In this document: positions 1 to 5,399 of the stretch, one piece after another
Numbering within the stretch: position 1 is the first letter of the stretch
How the letters are laid out: each line of letters opens with the position of its first letter
Assembly: GCA_003644325.1 (NCBI GenBank)
Contig: QNCA01000077.1
Location: 1 to 6,690, forward strand
Source of the DNA: Planctomycetota bacterium
Lineage (GTDB): Bacteria > Planctomycetota > B129-G9
Length of the DNA: 6,690 nucleotides
Reading direction: 5' to 3'
Made by a program: the position numbers and the translations under genes
The notes under the pieces: generated by a model
The model's input: the letters and a program-made list of their open reading frames with translations, nothing else
What the model was told of the DNA's origin: nothing
The model's database searches: none

Positions 1-41
1 AAAAAACGGAAGAGAGGGCGTCCGACAAAAAGGAGCGGCAC

Positions 42-452
42 ATGTTTCCTGATTCGAAGCGGATAATCGTGAGGCGCGACCTGAGGGAACTTGCGGCGAT
101 GAGGGATGAGGTGAGCGACTTTCTGGGCTCGCGCTCACTGCCCCTGCAATCTGCCTCGCGCGCAGTGCTGGCGGTTGACGAGGCGGTAAGCAACATAATC
201 ATTCATAACAACTCCGACCCGTCGCTGCCCCCGATAGAAGTCGAACTGAGCTTTGCCGTGGACAGGGTCGAAGTGCGCATACGGGATGCCGGCAAGATGT
301 TCGACCCGTGCACGAAATCACTGGCGGGCTTCCGCGCCGGGGCGGCGCGCGGACTGGGGCTCCACCTTATCCACAGGGCGATGGACGAAGTGAATTACAG
401 GTTCCACTGTGGACGTTACAACGAGTTGAAACTGGTGAAGTACGCCGGATAA
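42..452 (+). CDS. RsbW/SpoIIAB-like ATP-binding serine kinase / anti-sigma factor
   Basis: A 136-residue cytoplasmic GHKL ATPase of the RsbW/SpoIIAB/HATPase_c_2 type. Family members bind a sigma factor or other partner and phosphorylate a STAS-domain antagonist on Ser. Visible motifs: an N box VDEAVSN with Glu47 and Asn51, matching the catalytic Glu and Mg-binding Asn of the family; a G1 box RDAGKMFDP around Asp82-Gly84; and a G2 box RGLGLHLI at 103-110. The C-terminal NELKLVK strand is also typical. The length is normal for a single-domain member. The start is supported by AAGGAG at 30-35, six bases before the ATG. The second Gly of the usual DxGxG is Met86, a mild departure. The STAS gene follows 17 bases downstream and is its likely partner and co-transcribed. 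The sigma factor or other target is not in the window. Family assignment is sure; the target is unknown. Confidence 0.9.
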   Translation: MFPDSKRIIVRRDLRELAAMRDEVSDFLGSRSLPLQSASRAVLAVDEAVSNIIIHNNSDPSLPPIEVELSFAVDRVEVRIRDAGKMFDPCTKSLAGFRAGAARGLGLHLIHRAMDEVNYRFHCGRYNELKLVKYAG

Positions 453-469
453 CAAATGTGAGGCCGGAA

Positions 470-856
470 ATGGACGACGCGAGCAACGTGAACGACGCGC
501 ACTCCCTGCGGATAAGCGCGGCGGGGCGGCCCGGAGAGGTGCTGCTCATGAAAGTCGCCGGTTACCTGGATGCCGCCAACTTTGACCGCCTGGAAAAGGC
601 GCTGGAGGATGCGCTTGACGAAGGTCGGTCACGGGTGATACTGGACCTCGCCGAGCTGAATTATATCAACAGCGCCGGAGTGGGGGTGATACTGGCGGCC
701 ATAAGCCGCGCGCGATCCGCCGCCGGCGACATCGTGCTGGTCAACCCGACCCAGAGCGTTGCCGTCGTGTTTGACCTCATCGGCATGAGCAAATTTTCGC
801 ACATAGTCGATACCGTGGAGGATGCCGAAGCGACATTTCACCCGCCGACGGGTTGA
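470..856 (+). CDS. STAS-domain anti-sigma factor antagonist (SpoIIAA/RsbV-like)
   Basis: A 128-residue single STAS-domain protein. In partner switching the unphosphorylated antagonist sequesters the kinase and frees its target; phosphorylation reverses this. The core strand VILDLAELNYINSAGVGVIL (57-76) carries the conserved Ser68, aligned with the phosphorylated Ser of SpoIIAA (DSSG) and RsbV (DSTG). Here the preceding Asp is Asn67 and the following residue is Ala69, a variation seen in many STAS proteins. The C-terminal VVFDLIGMSKF segment matches the family's hydrophobic helix. The reading frame is open upstream to 308 inside the kinase gene, but the STAS fold needs only the region from 470. 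The ATG at 470 sits just after a weak GAGG (460-463); GTG at 458 is an alternative. It probably forms an operon with the ATPase gene 17 bases upstream. Confidence 0.88.
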   Translation: MDDASNVNDAHSLRISAAGRPGEVLLMKVAGYLDAANFDRLEKALEDALDEGRSRVILDLAELNYINSAGVGVILAAISRARSAAGDIVLVNPTQSVAVVFDLIGMSKFSHIVDTVEDAEATFHPPTG

Positions 857-921
857 GACCGCGCAAGGCGGTTTCAGGTCTGCAAGGGGCGCGACGGCGC
901 TTCAATCTTTTCTCCGCTGCG

Positions 922-937
922 GCGGCCGGGAGGCCGC
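922..937 (+). other. Perfect GC hairpin with GNRA loop between STAS gene and promoter
   Basis: GCGGCC (922-927) pairs with GGCCGC (932-937) around a GGGA loop, which fits the stable GNRA tetraloop class. There is no following T tract, so it is not a canonical intrinsic terminator. It lies about 65 bases beyond the STAS stop and could mark the 3' end of that transcript or be a chance structure in GC-rich DNA. Confidence 0.3.
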
Positions 938-982
938 TCCCCGCAAGGATTTCACGCCTTCTGCGACAATTTCCCCATCTCC

Positions 983-1010
983 TAAAGTTTGCAAAATCCT
1001 TTGCCGATAC
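983..1010 (+). promoter_or_regulatory. Sigma-28 (FliA/SigD)-type promoter
   Basis: TAAAGTTT at 983-990 is identical to the FliA -35 consensus. GCCGATAC at 1003-1010 matches the -10 consensus GCCGATAA at 7 of 8 positions. The spacer is 12 bases against an optimum of 11, so the promoter may be slightly sub-optimal. Transcription would start near 1017-1019 and run into the 48-codon gene at 1147 and its terminator at 1311-1351. A match this long in a GC-rich intergenic region is unlikely by chance. Sigma-28 normally drives late flagellar and chemotaxis genes. No sigma-28 gene is in the window. Confidence 0.72.
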
Positions 1011-1017
1011 AATGGGT

Positions 1018-1146
1018 GAGTTCCAGCGGCGACCCGGTGAAACGGCAAATGCGGCAGGACTCGCCCGGGCCCGGCGGGCGAATGAACCACGGGAGTTTGA
1101 ACCGCCGGGAGAAGCGCCTGAATAGTTAATCGACGGAGGAGCATGC
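1018..1146 (+). other. Structured GC-rich 5' leader of the small gene
   Basis: If transcription begins just after the sigma-28-like promoter, the small gene has a leader of about 130 bases. TCGCCCG (1061-1067) pairs perfectly with CGGGCGA (1075-1081) around a seven-base loop. CCCGG near 1034 could pair at long range with CCGGG near 1106. Several GGA triplets occur (near 1057, 1092, 1108, 1135 and 1138), the last two in the ribosome binding site, which would suit CsrA/RsmA-type control. I looked for c-di-GMP (GEMM) and cobalamin riboswitch cores and found no convincing match. Its role is unassigned. Confidence 0.35.
1135..1140 (+). promoter_or_regulatory. Strong Shine-Dalgarno that fixes a GTG start
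   Basis: GGAGGA lies six bases before the GTG at 1147, an ideal spacing. It is only two bases before the ATG at 1143, too close. The ATG frame gives a 29-codon Arg/Gln-rich peptide with no protein character, so the GTG frame is chosen. Confidence 0.75.
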
Positions 1147-1293
1147 GTGAAAAAGCAAAAAAACAGATTATTTGTCGAAGACAAGAGCTACATCGAGTAC
1201 GTGATGGAAGGCAACAGTATCATCGTCTATAAGGTGCAGAAATCGAATAACGGCTCTTTCATGATGCGCCGCATCATTAAGATATACAAGTAA
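1147..1293 (+). CDS. Small basic protein of unknown function (48 aa), sigma-28-linked
   Basis: An unrecognised 48-residue protein starting at GTG, beginning MKKQKNRLFVEDKSY and ending RRIIKIYK. It is rich in Lys and Arg, so strongly basic. It shows short alternating hydrophobic stretches (YIEYVMEG, SIIVYKV, MRRIIKIY) that suggest a small beta-type fold rather than a membrane helix. No signal peptide or Cys is present. It is framed by a sigma-28-type promoter, an excellent Shine-Dalgarno and a strong terminator, which together argue that it is a real monocistronic gene. My hand count gives about 39 % GC, far below its neighbours; this could mean foreign origin or just the Lys/Ile/Tyr-rich composition. 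From the promoter I infer a motility-linked or late-flagellar-timed role. No function can be assigned. It is easily missed because of its length and GTG start. Confidence 0.7.
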   Translation: MKKQKNRLFVEDKSYIEYVMEGNSIIVYKVQKSNNGSFMMRRIIKIYK

Positions 1294-1310
1294 CGCCGTC
1301 GTTGAAAACG

Positions 1311-1351
1311 CCGACGCAAGGGGCGTGAAGCCTCTTACGTCGGTTTTTTTT
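1311..1351 (+). terminator. Strong intrinsic terminator after the small gene
   Basis: CCGACG (1311-1316) pairs with CGTCGG (1338-1343). After one C/A mismatch, AAGGGGC (1318-1324) pairs with GCCTCTT (1330-1336), including one G-T wobble. The loop is GTGAA (1325-1329). Eight T residues (1344-1351) follow directly. It lies 18 bases past the stop of the small gene. An alternative stem (CGTCG 1297-1301 with CGACG 1312-1316) could compete with its base. Confidence 0.92.
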
Positions 1352-1359
1352 ACTCGCAA

Positions 1360-1390
1360 GGTGACCGTCACCCTGCGTGTGACAGTCACC
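1360..1390. repeat. Tandem GTGAC-N-GTCAC palindromes
   Basis: GGTGAC-C-GTCACC (1360-1372) and GTGAC-A-GTCAC (1379-1389) are two odd-centred palindromes with centres 18 bases apart. Together they also form one long hairpin: 1360-1371 against 1379-1390 pair at 11 of 12 positions with a seven-base loop. They sit between the terminator of the small gene and the stop of the convergent histidine kinase gene. This could be an mRNA 3'-end structure for the kinase transcript, an intergenic repeat unit, or a double protein-binding site. There is no T tract on either strand immediately after it. Confidence 0.6.
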
Positions 1391-1398
1391 GAAGCCCG

Positions 1399-1424
1399 TA
1401 AAAACCAGTCAACTCGAGTTTTTA
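1399..1424. other. A/T-rich inverted repeat over the kinase stop codon
   Basis: TAAAAAC (1399-1405) is the inverted complement of GTTTTTA (1418-1424), which includes the kinase gene's stop codon. The loop is 12 bases and contains most of the palindrome AACTCGAGTT (1411-1420). It could give a weak terminator for the minus-strand operon because the distal arm is T-rich, but the stem has only one G-C pair. Confidence 0.25.
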
Positions 1425-2570
1425 GTTTTCCGAAAGCGCCAGGTTTTTGTCGATTTTCGTTCCCTGCGATTCGGAGGGTTTGCGCTTTTCAATCGGCAGG
1501 GAAAAGGTAAAGGTCGAGCCTTCGCCCATCTTGCTTTTGACCCGGACCTTCCCGCCGTGCAGTTCCACTATCTTCTTCACTATGGCCAGCCCGAGGCCCG
1601 TTCCCTTCTCGCCGCGGGTCGCCTTGGAACTGACCTGCACGAACTTCTTGAACAGATTGTCGACGTCTTCGGGTGGAATGCCGACTCCCGTATCGGCGAC
1701 GCTCACCTCTATAAAATTGCCGTTCCTGGCCGCGCTGACGGTAACGGTGGCCCCTTCCGGCGAAAACTTGAACGCGTTGCTGAGAAGGTTGTTGAGGACC
1801 TGGCCCACGCGCTCGGGGTCCAGCCAGACCGGCTCCAGGTCGTCGGGTACGTTGTTGACCAGGGTGATGTTTTTCTTGGACGCCACGAGCGCCTGCGCGT
1901 GAAGGTAGTCGTCGATGATGCTTTTCACGTTGCATCGGCTGAGCGAGAGTTGCACCTTGCCCGTCTCTATCTTCGCCACGTCCAGCAGGTCATTTATAAG
2001 GTCGAGCATGAGAGCGGCCTGCTGGCCGATTCCCGCTATCGCCTCCCTCTGTTCGGAGGTCAGTTCGCCCAGGAGGTTGTCGGAAAACAGGTCGCACCAT
2101 CCCTTGATGACCGTGAGCGGCGTGCGCATGTCGTGGGCGGCGATGCCGAGGAATTCGTCCTTCAGGTCGCTGAGCGAGCGCAGTTCCTTCTGCAGCAATC
2201 GTATGCGCATCGCCGCGTCCACGCGGGCGAGCAGTTCATGGTGGTTGAACGGTTTTACCATGTAGTCGTCGGCGCCGCTGTCGAAACCCTGCACCTTGTC
2301 TTCTATCTTGCCCTTCGCGGTGAGCATGATGAAGAACGTCTCGCGCATCTCCTTGTCGGCCTTGACGCGCTTGCATAATTCGATGCCGTCCATGCCCGGC
2401 ATCATCAGGTCCGACACGATGATATCGGGATGATGTTCCAGGGCCTTCTCCAGGCCGTCGTGTCCGTCGCACGCGCTGAAAACTTCGTAGCCCCGCTTGC
2501 GCAGGTGCATGGAGACCAGTTTGCGTATAGATTCCTGGTCGTCAACCACGAGTATTTTTCCTTGCGTCAT
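1422..2570 (-). CDS. Soluble receiver-histidine kinase (REC-HisKA-HATPase)
   Basis: A 382-residue cytoplasmic signalling protein with the receiver domain first. Receiver, residues 4-125: acidic pair Asp10-Asp11, phosphoacceptor Asp54 in SDLMMPGMDG, Thr84 and Lys106 in VKPF, so it looks fully active. HisKA, about 130-205: phosphoacceptor His146 in AAHDMRTPL. Catalytic domain, about 245-365: N box with Asn261 and Asn265, G1 DTGVGIP at 293-299, F box LFKKF at 306-310, G2 GTGLGLAI at 323-330. There is no membrane segment and no PAS or GAF sensor, so the input is probably phosphorylation of the receiver by another kinase. The ATG at 2570 is preferred: GGAG lies six bases upstream and it starts right before the first beta strand (KILVVDD). 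The frame is open to 2636 but those 22 residues are unlike the family. It lies 67 bases after the flavoprotein gene, and a small GGCTC/GAGCC hairpin sits in that gap (2595-2611). Confidence 0.92.
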   Translation of the reverse strand: MTQGKILVVDDQESIRKLVSMHLRKRGYEVFSACDGHDGLEKALEHHPDIIVSDLMMPGMDGIELCKRVKADKEMRETFFIMLTAKGKIEDKVQGFDSGADDYMVKPFNHHELLARVDAAMRIRLLQKELRSLSDLKDEFLGIAAHDMRTPLTVIKGWCDLFSDNLLGELTSEQREAIAGIGQQAALMLDLINDLLDVAKIETGKVQLSLSRCNVKSIIDDYLHAQALVASKKNITLVNNVPDDLEPVWLDPERVGQVLNNLLSNAFKFSPEGATVTVSAARNGNFIEVSVADTGVGIPPEDVDNLFKKFVQVSSKATRGEKGTGLGLAIVKKIVELHGGKVRVKSKMGEGSTFTFSLPIEKRKPSESQGTKIDKNLALSEN

Positions 2571-2637
2571 CCTTTTCTCCGCATGTGATTGATGGGCTCC
2601 GTCGGTGAGCCTGTAAGCCGTCGAAGATTGGCACATT

Positions 2638-3891
2638 TCAGAATTGCGCTGTTTTCCGGATGAATCTCTTCAGGATTTTCAACATGGTGCGCGGGTCCGG
2701 CGTGCCGTGCAGAATGCAGCCCGCGAGCATCCTCGTCGTAATGCCGCGCTGCGACGTGCGCGCGTCCGTGCCGGAGATGAAGTCCGCCACCTGTTCTCTC
2801 AGTGCGGCGTCGGCCGTAATCGAGGGCACGGCCGCCGCGGGCCCGCCGGGGTAAAAGGACTTCGCTATCCGCAAAGAGTCCAGCATGTTCCTGCCCAGTT
2901 CGGAGTGCGCCACGCGCGCGGTGTAGAACCGGAACGAAAAATCGTTGCGCAGGAACGCCCGGACTATCTCCTCGGCGGCCAGTCGGCCGTACATCAACGC
3001 CTGGGCGATTCCCTCGCCGGTGAGCGCGTTTCCGCCCGCCGCATCTCCGACCAGCAACAGGTGCGGCCTGGAGAGCCTGCGTTGGGGGTGATAGCCGCCG
3101 CCGCAGCCGCCGCGTATACGCCCCCGGGTATTGACACCCCGGGCGCGAAGTCCCTCGCGCAGCAACTTCGCGGTGTTGCCGCGATTCGTCGATTCCTTCA
3201 AAGAGCAAAAGATCCCGCGGTTGTAACCGCGCTCTTTCCCGTCGCGGAACGGGAAATGCCACATGTAACCCGCCGCTCCGGAAGCGTTGCACGTGAAGTC
3301 TATCGTGATACGGCCCTTCTCAAGGTCGTCGCCGTCCCCGGGAGTAACGGGCGTATCGAGTGCCAGGCCCACCAGCGGATAGCGGCCGTAGTTCGGCAGA
3401 CAGCGGTGTGTCAAGCCCCTGGAGCCGTCGGCGCCGACTACAACGCCTGCGTCGTAGCGGGCCTTTGAGGTCTTCACACGGCACGAATCGCGTGCAAAGC
3501 CTGCCTCCAGTGCCTCTTCGTCTTCGTGCAACTCGAAACCCGCCGCCCTGACCGCGTCGGCGAGCATGGCGTCAAACTGCTCTCGCCTTACGATGCGCAT
3601 GCAGTCGCGGCGCGCCATCTCTGCGCTGTGATTTTCAAAAAGCAGTCGGACATGATCGATTTTGGCATGAGGGATGTTCAGTGAGAGGCCCATATCGGCC
3701 AGCATGCGCAGGGCACGGGTGGTCAGTCCCCCGGCGCAGACCTTGGGGCGGGGGTGCCGGTATTTCTCCAGTATCACCGTTCGCTCGACGAGACGGGGGC
3801 ACAAACGCGCCAGCCACAGCGCCGTCGAACATCCACCGGGGCCTGCTCCCACTATCACGATTTGATGATTTTCACTTCCCATATTCGGCAT
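2638..3891 (-). CDS. Geranylgeranyl reductase family FAD-dependent oxidoreductase
   Basis: A 417-residue flavoprotein of the geranylgeranyl reductase / FixC-like group (p-hydroxybenzoate hydroxylase fold). Known members reduce isoprenoid double bonds in prenyl chains of quinones, chlorophyll or lipids. The N-terminal Rossmann motif GAGPGG (15-20) binds FAD. KVCAGGL (50-56) matches the family's conserved Cys-Gly loop. VGADGSRG (152-159) and VGDAAGGNALTGEGI (281-295) are the second and third FAD signatures. GYMWHFPF (208-215) matches the YxWxFP substrate-side motif of this family. Length is normal. The ATG at 3891 is used; no strong Shine-Dalgarno is visible, and Met4 (3882) is possible. It is flanked by signalling genes on the same strand, an odd setting for an isoprenoid enzyme. 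The exact substrate cannot be read from sequence; bacterial members are often annotated without a known role. Confidence 0.85.
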   Translation of the reverse strand: MPNMGSENHQIVIVGAGPGGCSTALWLARLCPRLVERTVILEKYRHPRPKVCAGGLTTRALRMLADMGLSLNIPHAKIDHVRLLFENHSAEMARRDCMRIVRREQFDAMLADAVRAAGFELHEDEEALEAGFARDSCRVKTSKARYDAGVVVGADGSRGLTHRCLPNYGRYPLVGLALDTPVTPGDGDDLEKGRITIDFTCNASGAAGYMWHFPFRDGKERGYNRGIFCSLKESTNRGNTAKLLREGLRARGVNTRGRIRGGCGGGYHPQRRLSRPHLLLVGDAAGGNALTGEGIAQALMYGRLAAEEIVRAFLRNDFSFRFYTARVAHSELGRNMLDSLRIAKSFYPGGPAAAVPSITADAALREQVADFISGTDARTSQRGITTRMLAGCILHGTPDPRTMLKILKRFIRKTAQF

Positions 3892-4031
3892 TTTGCCGCC
3901 GTTTCTTGACGGAATACGATGTGTTTACGCGCACACCACCTCAAGGGTGCACTTCAGGATTGTGGGTTGAGCGGTTTTGGCGCCTGCGCCGGACGGGAAC
4001 CCGTACGGGCCGGTCGCAATCGGGATAGGGT
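3892..4031 (-). other. Intergenic region upstream of the flavoprotein gene
   Basis: A gap of 140 bases, the largest in the minus-strand series. It contains the palindrome CCCGTACGGG (4000-4009) and a nearby GGCG/CGCC stem (3980-3991), but neither is followed by a T tract on the minus strand. I see no convincing sigma-70 or sigma-28 promoter, only a loose TTGAGG/TCGTAT pair in the half nearer the flavoprotein start. The flavoprotein and kinase genes could form their own transcript starting here. Confidence 0.35.
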
Positions 4032-5321
4032 TTAACTCAACTTCTTGATGAGGCGGCAGGCGTTGCCCGGGTCCTCGTACTCCAGGCTGGTGAGGCACCG
4101 CATCATGAGCATAATGCCAAGGCCGCCCGGCCTGCCCTCCCTCTGGCGCATCCTCGCCCGCTCCTGGGGATCCGACTCTTTGCCTAGCGCAAGGTAAAAA
4201 TCGTAATCAAAACCCTTGCCTTCATCCCTGACGGTTATGGTCACCTTTTCAAAGTCGAGGCAGTATTCCACGTGGATTCGTCTGGCGGCCTTGCACAGGT
4301 TGCCGTGCCTGTAGGCGTTGTCGATTGCCTCGCGGCAGGCCGTTCGGATTTCGCTGGCGTCGTGTTCGTTCATCTCGACCTGGCGCACGAGTTGCGCTAT
4401 CAGGTCGTTTGCGCGGTCGATTTCACGCTCCGTGTTGGCGAACTCCAGGTGTAATCTGTGCGCTACGAACTTGTCCTGCGTGGCGACGCGGCGCAGCTCG
4501 CTCTCGGCGACGGCGAACAGTTCGTTGTACTCGAACGGCTCGAACACGCGGTCGTCTTCCCTGACGATGAAATCGGGCGGCTGGCCCTCATCGTGACCAT
4601 AGACCTTGATTACGCTCGCCATGCTTGACTCTCGGTTTGTCTTGAGTTCGCTGCACAACTCGTCGGCGTCTTGCAGGGTGTTGTCTATTATCACAAGGTC
4701 GGCCTTCTCCTGCGAGATGCGGGTCAGCACCTGGGTCTTGTCGGTCATGTGACTGAACTGCCCACCCCGATCGTCGCCGCTCCAGCGGAGGGCCAGGATA
4801 TCGGAAAAGATGTCCCGCTCGGGCATGGCGAGTATGACCGATGCCTCCGGCGGTTTGACGGGAAAACGCTTTTTGTGCGGGACCGGCTTGCGCTTCACGC
4901 CGCTGGGCGGGGGCTTGGGAGCGACCCGTTCGTACTCCCCGGCGACCGCCTCCGTACCGCCGGAGTCGAAATATTCGAGCGCGTGCTTTTCATCGGGAAA
5001 TAACTTTATGAGGGTATGGAAACCGATTATCTTGATGGTCCTGATGATTTCCTTCGGCACGCGGACGAGTGCGATATCGCCCTTGCGTTCCTTTGTGACG
5101 TCCAGGCACCTGATAAATTCGCCCAATCCGCTGGAGTTGATGTAACTCAGGTTCTTCAGGTTGAATATTATCCTTGAAGCGCCTTGGTCGAGCGATGCCC
5201 TGGTGGCGGCCTGAAAATCCGGCAGGGTCTCTGAATTGATGATGCCCTCGACGGTGATAACCACTGCGTCTTTTTTCCCGGGCGTGGCAGCCCGACGGGA
5301 ACTACACTGAACTGTGGCCAT
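4032..5321 (-). CDS. STAS / receiver-like / RsbW-type ATPase fusion protein
   Basis: A 429-residue protein joining both sides of a partner switch. STAS domain, about 18-118: SYINSSGLGEFI (59-70) with Ser63 aligned to the phosphorylated Ser of SpoIIAA and RsbV; Asn62 replaces the usual Asp. Residues 133-158 are a Pro/Lys-rich linker. Residues 160-280 resemble a CheY-like receiver (LVIIDNTLQDADEL at 209-222, VFEPFEYNELF at 259-269), but the N-terminal acidic pair is absent, the Thr/Ser strand reads VIKVYG, and the conserved Lys of KPF is Glu261, so it is probably an unphosphorylated pseudo-receiver. The RsbW-type ATPase, about 285-429, has an N box REAIDNAYRHG (Glu331, Asn335), G1 DEGKGFD (366-372) and G2 GRPGGLGI (396-403). 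The ATG at 5321 is chosen; an in-frame TTG at 5336 adds five residues, and neither has a strong Shine-Dalgarno. It lies 78 bases after the MshEN gene. The fusion implies self-contained or intramolecular regulation. Confidence 0.85.
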   Translation of the reverse strand: MATVQCSSRRAATPGKKDAVVITVEGIINSETLPDFQAATRASLDQGASRIIFNLKNLSYINSSGLGEFIRCLDVTKERKGDIALVRVPKEIIRTIKIIGFHTLIKLFPDEKHALEYFDSGGTEAVAGEYERVAPKPPPSGVKRKPVPHKKRFPVKPPEASVILAMPERDIFSDILALRWSGDDRGGQFSHMTDKTQVLTRISQEKADLVIIDNTLQDADELCSELKTNRESSMASVIKVYGHDEGQPPDFIVREDDRVFEPFEYNELFAVAESELRRVATQDKFVAHRLHLEFANTEREIDRANDLIAQLVRQVEMNEHDASEIRTACREAIDNAYRHGNLCKAARRIHVEYCLDFEKVTITVRDEGKGFDYDFYLALGKESDPQERARMRQREGRPGGLGIMLMMRCLTSLEYEDPGNACRLIKKLS

Positions 5322-5399
5322 GTCTCTGTTCGCCAAAAGGGATAAAGGTCATTGTTGAAAACACGTGCACGGTCTTACGGCGCCAAGTTGTGGGGGCCG

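Noticed and set aside
308..469. Upstream extension of the STAS frame into the ATPase gene
   Set aside because: These 54 codons overlap the ATPase coding sequence in another frame and resemble no STAS extension. Starts at 470 or 458 explain the domain.
857..873. Hairpin ACCGC/GCGGT right after the STAS stop as a terminator
   Set aside because: The stem is only five base pairs and only three T residues follow, too weak to call.
1083..1115. tRNA-like T-loop (GTTTGAAC)
   Set aside because: The flanking bases do not form a five-pair T stem, and no acceptor or anticodon arm could be built.
1018..1146. c-di-GMP-I (GEMM) or cobalamin riboswitch in the leader
   Set aside because: The conserved GEMM cores (such as GCACAGGGCAAACC and GACGCAAAGCC) are absent. 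Only loose resemblance to cobalamin elements (GGTG, AAATGC) is seen, with no pairing to support it.
822..1184. Several short frames on both strands between the STAS gene and the small gene
   Set aside because: None has a Shine-Dalgarno or domain-like sequence; the region is better explained by the promoter and leader.
1557..2378. Long plus-strand open frame (273 codons) across the kinase gene
   Set aside because: It is antisense to a gene with complete receiver and kinase motifs. Its product has no recognisable domain, and long antisense frames are common in GC-rich DNA.
3122..3145. CCCGGG-containing inverted repeat within the flavoprotein gene
   Set aside because: It falls in coding sequence for an Arg/Gly-rich stretch and is expected from GC-rich codons.
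2567..3468. Long open frames on both strands across the flavoprotein gene
   Set aside because: They overlap a protein with all FAD motifs in order, and their products are Arg-rich low-complexity strings typical of frame shadows.
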